From the NCBI RefSeq assembly GCF_963678865.1, contig NZ_OY787459.1, positions 586,501-650,500 of the forward strand: DNA of 64,000 nucleotides. Reading direction: 5' to 3'. The stretch's first letter is position 1, and the number at the start of each line of letters is the position of its first letter. Shown piece after piece: positions 56,279 through 63,855 of the stretch. Source of the DNA: Maridesulfovibrio sp. (lineage in GTDB: Bacteria; Desulfobacterota; Desulfovibrionia; Desulfovibrionales; Desulfovibrionaceae). Both the position numbers and the translations under genes were made by a program. Below the pieces are notes generated by a model. The model was not told the origin of the DNA. It saw nothing but the letters and a program-made list of their open reading frames with translations, and made no database searches.

Positions 56279-57014
56279 AGCTTTCTACCAGATCAGTCAG
56301 ATCATTGTATGCATATGCACCAGGACAATCAGGAGCATATTCATAGATTGTCTGCCCCTGCCCGAACGACTCACCCAGACGGACATTCTTGGGAATAGGC
56401 ATTGTCACAGAACTTTTAAAATGATTCTGCAAGATCTCCAGCACTTCCCCACATTGATTCTCGCGGCGATCTAAAAAAGTGGGAACAACGTAATCCATCT
56501 TTAAATCAGCACGATACTGTTGAACCTGCCCCAAATGCCCGATAAACTCTTTCAATCCATCCATAGACATAGCTTCTAATTTTACCGGACATAGGAGCTC
56601 TTCCACATAAAACAGAAGATTTACGTTTAGCGCATTCCAACCCGGTGCAGTGTCTAGAATCACAAAATCAAATTTCATATCCTCGAGCGGCTGCAGAAAT
56701 TCGGAAAGCACCATTTCCCGCTTCATAGTTCGAGTGGAAATCCATTCCTCCAGCTCGGCCAGCTCCGGCCCTCCAGTCATGAGATGCAAATTATCCCGAA
56801 CCTCCAGCAAGCAATCTGCAAGCGGGACACCTTTCACCAGAGCAGCCAGGGTTCCTCTCTGCTCCACACCAAAAAAACCTTTTACCTGCCCCTGAGTATC
56901 CAGATCTATCAACGCCACTTTATGACCACGCCTGGCCAAACCATGTGCGACGTTTGCTGCAGAGGTGGTCTTAGCAGTACCGCCTTTTGAAATGGCAATC
57001 CCTATTTTACGCAT
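56265..57014 (-). CDS. ParA family ATPase
   Basis: The 249-residue protein has the deviant Walker A KGGTAKTTSAANVAHGLA (Lys10 and Lys15), Walker A' ALIDLDTQGQV and Walker B FDFVILDTAPGW. The usual Val-Gly of KGGVGKT is Thr-Ala here. It lacks an N-terminal HTH, as in plasmid type Ib/Soj partition ATPases. Its partner is likely the RHH-like protein just downstream. Presence in an integrated element suggests a plasmid-like phase. It overlaps the repressor gene by 8 nt. Confidence 0.9.
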   Translation of the reverse strand: MRKIGIAISKGGTAKTTSAANVAHGLARRGHKVALIDLDTQGQVKGFFGVEQRGTLAALVKGVPLADCLLEVRDNLHLMTGGPELAELEEWISTRTMKREMVLSEFLQPLEDMKFDFVILDTAPGWNALNVNLLFYVEELLCPVKLEAMSMDGLKEFIGHLGQVQQYRADLKMDYVVPTFLDRRENQCGEVLEILQNHFKSSVTMPIPKNVRLGESFGQGQTIYEYAPDCPGAYAYNDLTDLVESYVRK

Positions 57015-57492
57015 TATGATCCTCCTGCTGCTCTACAACTATTTGACTGGCCTCAAGGTATCTCTCTGTGAAACTTTTACTTCTGGGATAATCAATCCTC
57101 AAATTTGCTCCATCCGGAAGGCGACTATTCAACTCCTCAAGAAGCTCTTCAAAGGACAACGGACGCTGATACTCCTCTGCAACCTTCTTTCTAACCTCAG
57201 TCACAGTAAGAGCCCCTTCTCCATCATCAGAAAGCACCCGATATTTCGGTTCTTCTCCGGTAACAATCCAGTTCGGATCCACGCCGCCAAACTCAAGAGC
57301 CTTGAGCAACCATTCCGCCGGCACGGGATAACGCTTATCCCTGCCGCAACGATTCTTGGCATCAGAAATAGATGACTGCCTTATCTCTAAGGCCTCAGCC
57401 AGCTTGACCTGAGTTAGCTTTCCATCAATACAAAACGCCTCTCCCAAACGGGATAAAATTTCCTCGAATTGCGTACTTCCCTTCATAAGCAT
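57007..57492 (-). CDS. CI-type phage repressor HTH protein
   Basis: Residues about 9-68 form a CI-repressor helix-turn-helix: LTQVKLAEALEIRQSSISDAKNRCGRDKRYPVPAEWLLKAL, followed by the family WIVTGEEP. The C-terminal half has no clear peptidase residues. The ATG at 57492 follows GGAGG at 5-6 nt; an ATG at 57504 is weaker. It is the first gene of the leftward par-like operon and probably controls it. Confidence 0.85.
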   Translation of the reverse strand: MLMKGSTQFEEILSRLGEAFCIDGKLTQVKLAEALEIRQSSISDAKNRCGRDKRYPVPAEWLLKALEFGGVDPNWIVTGEEPKYRVLSDDGEGALTVTEVRKKVAEEYQRPLSFEELLEELNSRLPDGANLRIDYPRSKSFTERYLEASQIVVEQQEDHNA

Positions 57493-57635
57493 GGAAACCT
57501 CCATTAAGTTTTCGCTTTATTCCTCGCCTGAAAGCAGACTCCATTCCGCCTTCAAGCCAAAAACAAAACTTAACAAGTTCACAACCCCAACCATTTGTAA
57601 TGATGGAAGTATGACTTGCTTAATCAACATTGCCT

Positions 57636-57938
57636 TTACTCCTCATCCAGAATATCAACTAAACTAGGCCTAGCTTTAAGCGTTGGAAGCGCAAGACGCA
57701 GTGAAGCACGGACGTACTTCGATTGTTGATTTCCAGAAGCTCGTACCAACTCATCTTTGAGATCGGTGGATATGGCTACAGATATGGATTCTTCAAATGG
57801 AGCACGTTTCTTGCGCCGGGAAAAGGATGGGACTTCGCATACAGCTTTAACACGCGCAGGGTCCCTGCGGTTACGGAAGTAAAAGATCACTCCGACAATC
57901 AGGGTGGCGAATATGATTATGTATAGGAGGTTTTCCAT
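57636..57938 (-). CDS. Membrane-anchored putative RHH protein
   Basis: The N-terminus is one TM segment (LLYIIIFATLIVGVIFYF, about 4-21) followed by a basic stretch. The C-terminal part, ESISVAISTDLKDELVRASGNQQSKYVRASLRLAL, has the strand-helix-helix pattern of ribbon-helix-helix DNA-binding proteins. If right, this tethers a DNA-binding domain to the membrane. It abuts the upstream HTH gene stop, with AAGGAGG as ribosome site, so the two are co-translated. Function unknown. Confidence 0.7.
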   Translation of the reverse strand: MENLLYIIIFATLIVGVIFYFRNRRDPARVKAVCEVPSFSRRKKRAPFEESISVAISTDLKDELVRASGNQQSKYVRASLRLALPTLKARPSLVDILDEE

Positions 57939-58220
57939 TTAGGCCTCCTTGCTTTTAGGACCGGATTTTTTACCTACATATGGACGAGGTACTAATTCGA
58001 CAGGAATAGAAACTCCATCTTCCCCAAAGCTCATGGCAAGCAAAGATTCATAAACATCACTACTGGTATAATCTCCCTTAAGAATCTGGGAAAACCTTTG
58101 AGGCGAAACATCAAGCCTGTCAGCCACTTCCTTTTTCTTAATGCCGTGCGTCATGAACCAAACATCAAGCTCCAAACGCTTGTTGTTTTGACTTGAATTC
58201 ACCTTTAGTGCTAAAGACAA
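57939..58220 (-). CDS. Cro/CI-like HTH regulator
   Basis: A 93-residue protein with a helix-turn-helix, LDVWFMTHGIKKKEVADRLDVSPQRFSQILKGDYTS, then a short tail rich in Lys/Gly/Pro. The start is a TTG at 58220 preceded by AAGGGGG; a GTG at residue 7 is an alternative. It is divergent from the HTH gene at 58349 across a 128-bp region with inverted repeats, the usual layout of a genetic switch. Confidence 0.8.
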   Translation of the reverse strand: MSLALKVNSSQNNKRLELDVWFMTHGIKKKEVADRLDVSPQRFSQILKGDYTSSDVYESLLAMSFGEDGVSIPVELVPRPYVGKKSGPKSKEA

Positions 58221-58255
58221 ACCAACCCCCTTGACTGTTAATTCATTGGGTTACT

Positions 58256-58309
58256 GAGAAATAATTTGACTGAACAACTTAAACTAAATTTAGCCCTAAA
58301 TTATTTCTC
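58256..58309. promoter_or_regulatory. Divergent operator region with a 12-bp inverted repeat
   Basis: gagaaataattt (58256-58267) and aaattatttctc (58298-58309) are perfect inverted copies, 42 bp apart centre to centre (four helical turns). A 10-bp palindrome ctaaatttag (58284-58293) lies between them. They sit between two divergent HTH genes, so they are likely repressor operators. -35-like TTGACT overlaps the left arm (58266-58271). Confidence 0.6.
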
Positions 58310-58348
58310 TACATTTTGTCAATAAAACTTACAAAACGTTGAGAAGAA

Positions 58349-58771
58349 GTGGCAACAAAACAAATCAAACCCGAACTTGAAGAGTACACCTTACGAATAA
58401 AGGCATTCGTCAAGGAACTTGAACTACGCCAACAAGATCTTGCAAATTCAGCAGACGTAAAAAGACCTACGATTGCAGCCTATCTTGGTCAGGAAAGCCA
58501 GCCATCGATGTCAACTTTATCTAAATGGTGTAGAGATTTTAGACTAAATGGACACTGGCTACTCACAGGCGAAGGGGAAATGCTTTTATCTAATAAACAA
58601 GGACCCTCGGTAGACGATACTGAGGAGGATCCCATTGTTAAAAGAATGAGAGAGGCTCAGAGAATACTTGCGGATGCCCCTCCTGAAGTCCTCTATGATG
58701 TAATTAAAAACATCACCCAAGGAGACACGGGAAAGGCAGAGCCTCACCAGAGCCAGAAAAAGGCGAGTTAA
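58349..58771 (+). CDS. XRE/CI-like HTH regulator
   Basis: Residues about 10-70 form a helix-turn-helix, ELELRQQDLANSADVKRPTIAAYLGQESQPSMSTLSKWCRDF, followed by LNGHWLLTGEGEMLL, the CI-family linker. The tail (80-140) is hydrophilic and has no clear peptidase. The start is a GTG at 58349, preceded by GAGAAGAA. It faces the 57939-58220 HTH gene across the operator region. Confidence 0.85.
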   Translation: MATKQIKPELEEYTLRIKAFVKELELRQQDLANSADVKRPTIAAYLGQESQPSMSTLSKWCRDFRLNGHWLLTGEGEMLLSNKQGPSVDDTEEDPIVKRMREAQRILADAPPEVLYDVIKNITQGDTGKAEPHQSQKKAS

Positions 58772-58785
58772 GGAAAATGACATAT

Positions 58786-58832
58786 CCCGTCTGGTTCCAT
58801 GGTTTATATGGACCGGACGGGAAAATTTTTTG
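58786..58832 (+). terminator. Intrinsic terminator after the HTH gene
   Basis: An imperfect stem, cccgtctggttccat (58786-58800) with atggaccggacggg (58808-58821), is followed by AAAATTTTTT. It separates the regulators from the AT-rich cassette. Confidence 0.75.
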
Positions 58833-58861
58833 ACTATTTATATCGATAAGTGGATTGTAAT

Positions 58862-59725
58862 ATGAGAAATGATCGTATATTGCGTTTATATTGCCATAAC
58901 AATTCCATAAAAATATTAATAATACTTTTCTGCCTATGTTTCAGCGGATGCACAAAATATTACTACAACCCTGCTTTCCCGGACAACCTGCAGCAACAAA
59001 TGCTGAACCGCGACATGGCTTTCTGCAACGCTTTGGCCTCCGGAGCGATCCCGCAGCAACAATTAGTAGTCAACTCAGTCCCAAGCTCTACGACTTATGG
59101 GAATTTCAACGCCTACGACAATAGCAACCAGTATTCCGGCACTTACAGCTCATACACGACCTACGACAATTCAGCAGCGCAGGTGGCAGACATGGCCAAC
59201 TCTATGTCGGTTATAGCCGCAAGTATTAATCGAGAAAATATATACAACCAATGCTTGGCCGGTAAGGGATGGGTAAAAATTAAAGACAAGGAACTTAGTG
59301 AGGATGAAAAAGGACAATTCAATCTTTTGCCTAGCAAGGAACAAGCAGAAGAAGCCAAGAAAGAACATTTCAAAAAAATTAAACAAATTCACCCGGATTT
59401 AGACCAGATAGTTTACAATCCCTTATTTGTGGCATGGAAGAACAAACAATCGGATGAGGTGCAGCGAATATCCAAATCCGGCAACGCTTACGAAGTCATT
59501 GCCGTAATCACAAAATTCAAGCAAAGCCCTATAGCACAAAGAGCGAAACTCAAATGCCCGGATTGGAAAGAATTTCCTAAAAATGCATATTTTGAAGAAT
59601 GGCTAAAACAGGCTACATACGATGATATGTATAAATGGGCCATTACAAACTCAAATCAAGAAACCCTACTTGATATATATATGGCCTTTCAGGACATACT
59701 CAACAAATCAACTCAACTTAAATAA
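58862..59725 (+). CDS. Lipoprotein of unknown function, AT-rich cassette gene 1
   Basis: A lipoprotein signal (IKILIILFCLCFSGC, lipobox FSGC, Cys30) is followed by a Ser/Thr/Tyr/Asn-rich stretch at about 70-110 (low complexity), then a helical, charged C-terminal half. I recognise no family. The ATG at 58862 follows AAGTGGA; a GTG at 58850 is the alternative. Envelope location plus phage context would fit a superinfection-exclusion lipoprotein, but that is inference. Confidence 0.7.
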   Translation: MRNDRILRLYCHNNSIKILIILFCLCFSGCTKYYYNPAFPDNLQQQMLNRDMAFCNALASGAIPQQQLVVNSVPSSTTYGNFNAYDNSNQYSGTYSSYTTYDNSAAQVADMANSMSVIAASINRENIYNQCLAGKGWVKIKDKELSEDEKGQFNLLPSKEQAEEAKKEHFKKIKQIHPDLDQIVYNPLFVAWKNKQSDEVQRISKSGNAYEVIAVITKFKQSPIAQRAKLKCPDWKEFPKNAYFEEWLKQATYDDMYKWAITNSNQETLLDIYMAFQDILNKSTQLK

Positions 59726-59740
59726 AAAAGTAAAAATAAA

Positions 59741-60727
59741 ATGGACACATTTATAAGCTCGGCATGGTGGGGACCAATAGGATTTTTAGTTTCAATAATT
59801 TTTGGATTTTTTGGAGTAGTCCAAATATTTAAATCATGGTCACCTGGGCAAATCACTTTTGTTAATTTACAAACTATTGAGCTATTTAATTCAATAGCGA
59901 AGTCTTTAGACGGTTTAGATGTCACATACAACGGTAAAATAGTAGATGAAAAACTAATCTTACTAGTTGGGGCATTCATTAATACAGGCAAAAAAGATAT
60001 CACATTAAATATGGTAGAAGAACCAATCAATTTGACACTGCCAACAGATTTTAAATGTCTTTCAGCAGAAATATTATCCACTACAATATCCAAAAAAGAA
60101 ATAAAATCAAAAATTGATATTATAGACGAACACAAACTAGAAATAAAAACAGGTTTGTTTAAAATCAATGAAGTTGTGAGATTTAGCTCTTTAATACAAA
60201 TTCCGCAGAATAAAAGCTATGCAAACATTGTAAACTATTTAAATTCAAAAACCAAATATAGACACCGCATAAGTGACACAAGAGAGATAAAAGTAAAACC
60301 AATTGATGAAAGACTAAGTTTTTTTAAATTCTTATGTGTAATGGTTGCTATGCAGATTTCTGTAGCAACATTTTTTATTCATGAAACAGATGACATAAAC
60401 AAACTAATATACAAAGAAAAATCTGTTGTAAACTATCACCATTCCAACGGAACATCTGGGCAAATTAGCTATAAATTTTATGGAGATGACAACGTTATAA
60501 TTTCAGTCCCCAACACTGACTACGAACAAATAATCTCGGATAGTATTTTTTTTAAAAACAAGCTCAGCGACACAAAAAAAATTCAAACTAACGAAATTAA
60601 CTACAAAACTTTACTTATACTTGTATCATCAGCTATTTTGCTCTTTGCTGCATTGATAATTTTCATACGTCATATCAGCGCGGCCATTAATTATGAGAAA
60701 ATAGTAAGACGTCTCACGCAGCACTGA
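59741..60727 (+). CDS. Three-TM membrane protein of unknown function, cassette gene 2
   Basis: A 328-residue protein with TM segments at about 10-28, 198-216 and 288-308. The region between the first two is a large soluble domain rich in Lys/Ile/Asn (about 35-195), and a second one lies at about 225-280. Base composition is strongly AT-rich. I recognise no family. It begins 15 nt after the lipoprotein stop, with a poor ribosome site, and may be co-transcribed. Confidence 0.65.
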   Translation: MDTFISSAWWGPIGFLVSIIFGFFGVVQIFKSWSPGQITFVNLQTIELFNSIAKSLDGLDVTYNGKIVDEKLILLVGAFINTGKKDITLNMVEEPINLTLPTDFKCLSAEILSTTISKKEIKSKIDIIDEHKLEIKTGLFKINEVVRFSSLIQIPQNKSYANIVNYLNSKTKYRHRISDTREIKVKPIDERLSFFKFLCVMVAMQISVATFFIHETDDINKLIYKEKSVVNYHHSNGTSGQISYKFYGDDNVIISVPNTDYEQIISDSIFFKNKLSDTKKIQTNEINYKTLLILVSSAILLFAALIIFIRHISAAINYEKIVRRLTQH

Positions 60728-60777
60728 GCAACTAAGTAAAACAATTTAATATACTCAACTATGACGAACTTGTTAAT

Positions 60778-61497
60778 ATGATAAGCAACACAATCTGCCC
60801 ATACTGTGGAATAAAAATGAGCTCCATAAACAATGCCCCAGAGCAGAAGACCAAGGAGCATTTGATCCCCAGAACTCTTTACCATTCAAAGAAAGCCATT
60901 CCTCCTGACTTTTATGCTTGCAAACAATGCAATAACGAAAAAAAGGGAAAGAGTGACTATATTATTGGATGGGTCTCGAAAGTATGCTCACAAAATGATG
61001 AAGTAGCATACGCTGCCTTTCTCGATGCAATTACAAACAAGGAACACAACAATTCTAGAGCAGTCAAAGCACTTAATTCCGCAATTCTGAGAGATGATGG
61101 GATGGTTGAGATGACTATTCCCCTCAGCGGTTTAGAGCTTATTGACTACGGCTTATTCTTAACAAAAGGACAATATTTCGCTGACACCCAAAAACTCTTC
61201 AACCCCAAAAAACAACTGATTCAGGTAAGTGTATACAATCCCAATGCATGGATGGAATTTGAAAATCAATACACGGGACAGCATAACTCAGACTACTATG
61301 ACGACTTAGCCCAAAATCCTCATTCATACAGCACAAGAGATAGCGAAACGGTAGTATGGAGAAAAGGAAATCAGTATATGTTCATATTCCACAAATTCTT
61401 AGCAATTGCTGCAGAGGTAAGACCTAACTCTTGTAAAAGTAGATCAAAAGTTGGTAAAGCTCACCGTAAACTATGCAAACAATTTAGCATCCTCTAA
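60778..61497 (+). CDS. HNH nuclease-like protein with zinc ribbon, cassette gene 3
   Basis: The N-terminal 60 residues have a treble-clef HNH layout: CPYC (Cys7, Cys10), KEHLIPR (His28), and CKQCNNEKKG (Cys48, Cys51, Asn52-Asn53). The rest (60-239) is unknown. HNH nucleases cut DNA in restriction, homing and anti-phage systems. The gene lies 50 nt after its neighbour and 13 nt before the KAP gene, on the same strand. Confidence 0.8.
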   Translation: MISNTICPYCGIKMSSINNAPEQKTKEHLIPRTLYHSKKAIPPDFYACKQCNNEKKGKSDYIIGWVSKVCSQNDEVAYAAFLDAITNKEHNNSRAVKALNSAILRDDGMVEMTIPLSGLELIDYGLFLTKGQYFADTQKLFNPKKQLIQVSVYNPNAWMEFENQYTGQHNSDYYDDLAQNPHSYSTRDSETVVWRKGNQYMFIFHKFLAIAAEVRPNSCKSRSKVGKAHRKLCKQFSIL

Positions 61498-61510
61498 TAA
61501 GTAACTCAGT

Positions 61511-62926
61511 ATGTTCGGAATAAAAAACACCCCACTCACTCCCACTCCGGCAGATCCCTTCAAAGGCGACAAGCTCAAACGAGACGAAGATATTAAGCGC
61601 CTGACTGAATATACTGACTTAATCCGTAAGCCATTCGTTCTAACCCTCAACTCACCATGGGGATCTGGAAAGACTTCATACGTGCGTATGTGGCAGGCAT
61701 ACCTACAAAGTGACCAGATCGTAGGCGGCCCCAGAGCAAGCGTCTTCTTCAATTCATGGAAACATGATTTTTCGGGAGTACCTATTGTATCACTCATGGC
61801 TGAAATACAGGCAGAAGTAGATCGGTACGCCAAGACCCTGAAGGCAGCAGAAAAGAAAACCATTCTTGAGCGTCTCAAAGCATTCAAAGAAAAAACAACA
61901 CACTTTCTCTCCAAACACAAAAGAACACTTACGAAACTAGGGTTGTACGGATCAGCCGTTGCCTCCGAAATAGCCTGCCCCGGAACAGGAGGAGCGATTG
62001 TTTCAGCTGAAACAGCTATAACATCTGCGGTAGACTCCCACGGCCAAAACAAATCTGAACTAGACTTCCTTCGTGATGATCTAAAAAAACTAGTCGAGAG
62101 CGTTAGAGGTGGAGAGAATGAGCCGCCTTTGTATATCTTCATAGATGAATTGGACCGCTGCAGACCTACTTATGCAATCGAATTTTTGGAAACAGCTAAG
62201 CATCTTTTTGATGTAGAAGGAGTCCTTTTTGTCTTATCTACCGACAGAACTCAACTTGGTAACACAGTAAAATCACTATATGGAAACATTGATGAAGATG
62301 GATACCTTAGAAGATTCATCGATCTTGAGTACAATCTACCTGAACCTAGCAAAAAAGATTATATAACTTTTTTATCTGAAGAAATTTTTAATATCAAATC
62401 TGTATTTATAGGCCCAAGCTATACAACTGGCATAGACGACTACAATGAATGGACCGCCACATATACATACATTTCTGAATGGCTAAATATGAGCCTGCGA
62501 GACATCGAAAAAACGTTCATAGCAGGATCGAATCTATTTAGACATATGTATAAAGACCATAATAACTATTGGCCAGAGCCTTTTATATTGTACGCCGCTA
62601 TCAAAATTATGGACAATGAATTATACCTAAAAATAAAAATGGATATGCCTGAAATTTTTAACTATTCAGACTCACCTCCAACTCTGAATACAAAAATTAA
62701 ACTTCGTTATTCCAAGCACTATAATTATTATTCATCATGGATATCTAAATGTATCGACAACAAAAAAGGGGGAGATGTAATATTCCCCAAAACAGAAGAT
62801 CCACACGACAGCAAAGCATTATTTTTTCGCCGTTTTACCAAATACTATAAGTCAACAGTACATAATTATATCATAAAAAGCTTAGACTTTACTGACAATT
62901 TTAACCTCACACTACTTTCAGAATAA
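61511..62926 (+). CDS. KAP family P-loop NTPase, cassette gene 4
   Basis: Walker A SPWGSGKTSYV (48-58), a long insert (about 60-200) with a hydrophobic patch at 145-170, Walker B LYIFIDELDRCRP (Asp212, Glu213), and the following FLETAKHLFDVEGVLFVLSTDR are diagnostic of the KAP family (Kidins220/ARMS, PifA). PifA of the F plasmid blocks phage T7. At 471 aa it is mid-sized for the family. Its stop overlaps the start of the PutAbiC-like gene by one base (TAATG), so they are translated as a pair. Confidence 0.9.
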   Translation: MFGIKNTPLTPTPADPFKGDKLKRDEDIKRLTEYTDLIRKPFVLTLNSPWGSGKTSYVRMWQAYLQSDQIVGGPRASVFFNSWKHDFSGVPIVSLMAEIQAEVDRYAKTLKAAEKKTILERLKAFKEKTTHFLSKHKRTLTKLGLYGSAVASEIACPGTGGAIVSAETAITSAVDSHGQNKSELDFLRDDLKKLVESVRGGENEPPLYIFIDELDRCRPTYAIEFLETAKHLFDVEGVLFVLSTDRTQLGNTVKSLYGNIDEDGYLRRFIDLEYNLPEPSKKDYITFLSEEIFNIKSVFIGPSYTTGIDDYNEWTATYTYISEWLNMSLRDIEKTFIAGSNLFRHMYKDHNNYWPEPFILYAAIKIMDNELYLKIKMDMPEIFNYSDSPPTLNTKIKLRYSKHYNYYSSWISKCIDNKKGGDVIFPKTEDPHDSKALFFRRFTKYYKSTVHNYIIKSLDFTDNFNLTLLSE

Positions 62927-63855
62927 TGCCCAAAACAAACACAATAGAAAAAGCGGCATGGGCTACAGTCATCATCGGAGCAGGCTGCATGGCTGGCACC
63001 CTTATTTCTCCATGGTTTGCTCAAAAGCTAAACGTATTTTCACAAGTCGGAGACTTTGCCGGTGGAATTGTCGGCCCCATCTGGTCTCTTGCTGCTGTAT
63101 TGTTTTTTATTGCAGCGCTTAAAGTACAAAAGGAACAGCTAGAGGCTCAAAACAAGGACCTTGAATTACAACGGGAAGAACTGGCAGCCACAAGAGAAGT
63201 ATTTGAACAACAAAAATTTGAAACAACTTTTTTTAATTTGCTCGAAAATCACAGGTCAATCATCAAAGAACTCATTTTATATGAAGACAGATACACAACT
63301 GGTGAAGTAAAAGAATACAAAGGAAAAATTGCAACATCGCTTTTTTTTACAATATTTCAAAACCAAACACTTACCTTAAGAAGCAAAAATTATAGTCCAG
63401 CAAGAGATATTGAATTAGGACCATATTATAATGACTACATAAAAAATGAATCCAAAAAAGGCCACGAACATATTAAAAATAAATACTACGCAAATAGAAA
63501 TGAATTTCACAATTTTTTAATATCATTTCTTAAAGAGAGTACATTTTATTTTGATCAATATTTAAAGAGTGCACTATCAATCTTAATTTGCATTTACGAA
63601 TTTGAAATTTCAAACACACCAACAAATGAAAAAACAGCAATATCATTCTCAAGGACATTTTCACGCATGCTTTCTCAACAAGAACTTTTAATTCTTTTCT
63701 ACTACAGCTCAGAACACGATCAACTCAAAAAAATGAGTCTTCGATATAACTTCTTCAACGAATTACACGAAGACATGCTACTTCATGATTCTCATAAGGA
63801 ATTATTAGGAAAAAATTCTGTTTTATTTAATACCGATGAATATTCTCCATTTTAG
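62926..63855 (+). CDS. PutAbiC-like two-TM abortive-infection protein, cassette gene 5
   Basis: Two TM segments (about 11-30 and 47-66), a coiled coil (67-98), then FFNLLENHRSIIKEL (about 102-116) and the late block SFSRTFSRMLSQQELLILFYYS match the putative phage abortive-infection (PutAbiC) family. Proteins of this kind are thought to kill or halt infected cells. The start overlaps the KAP stop, and the ATG has no clear ribosome site, so it depends on coupled translation. Its stop overlaps that of the convergent gene at the right edge. Confidence 0.85.
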   Translation: MPKTNTIEKAAWATVIIGAGCMAGTLISPWFAQKLNVFSQVGDFAGGIVGPIWSLAAVLFFIAALKVQKEQLEAQNKDLELQREELAATREVFEQQKFETTFFNLLENHRSIIKELILYEDRYTTGEVKEYKGKIATSLFFTIFQNQTLTLRSKNYSPARDIELGPYYNDYIKNESKKGHEHIKNKYYANRNEFHNFLISFLKESTFYFDQYLKSALSILICIYEFEISNTPTNEKTAISFSRTFSRMLSQQELLILFYYSSEHDQLKKMSLRYNFFNELHEDMLLHDSHKELLGKNSVLFNTDEYSPF

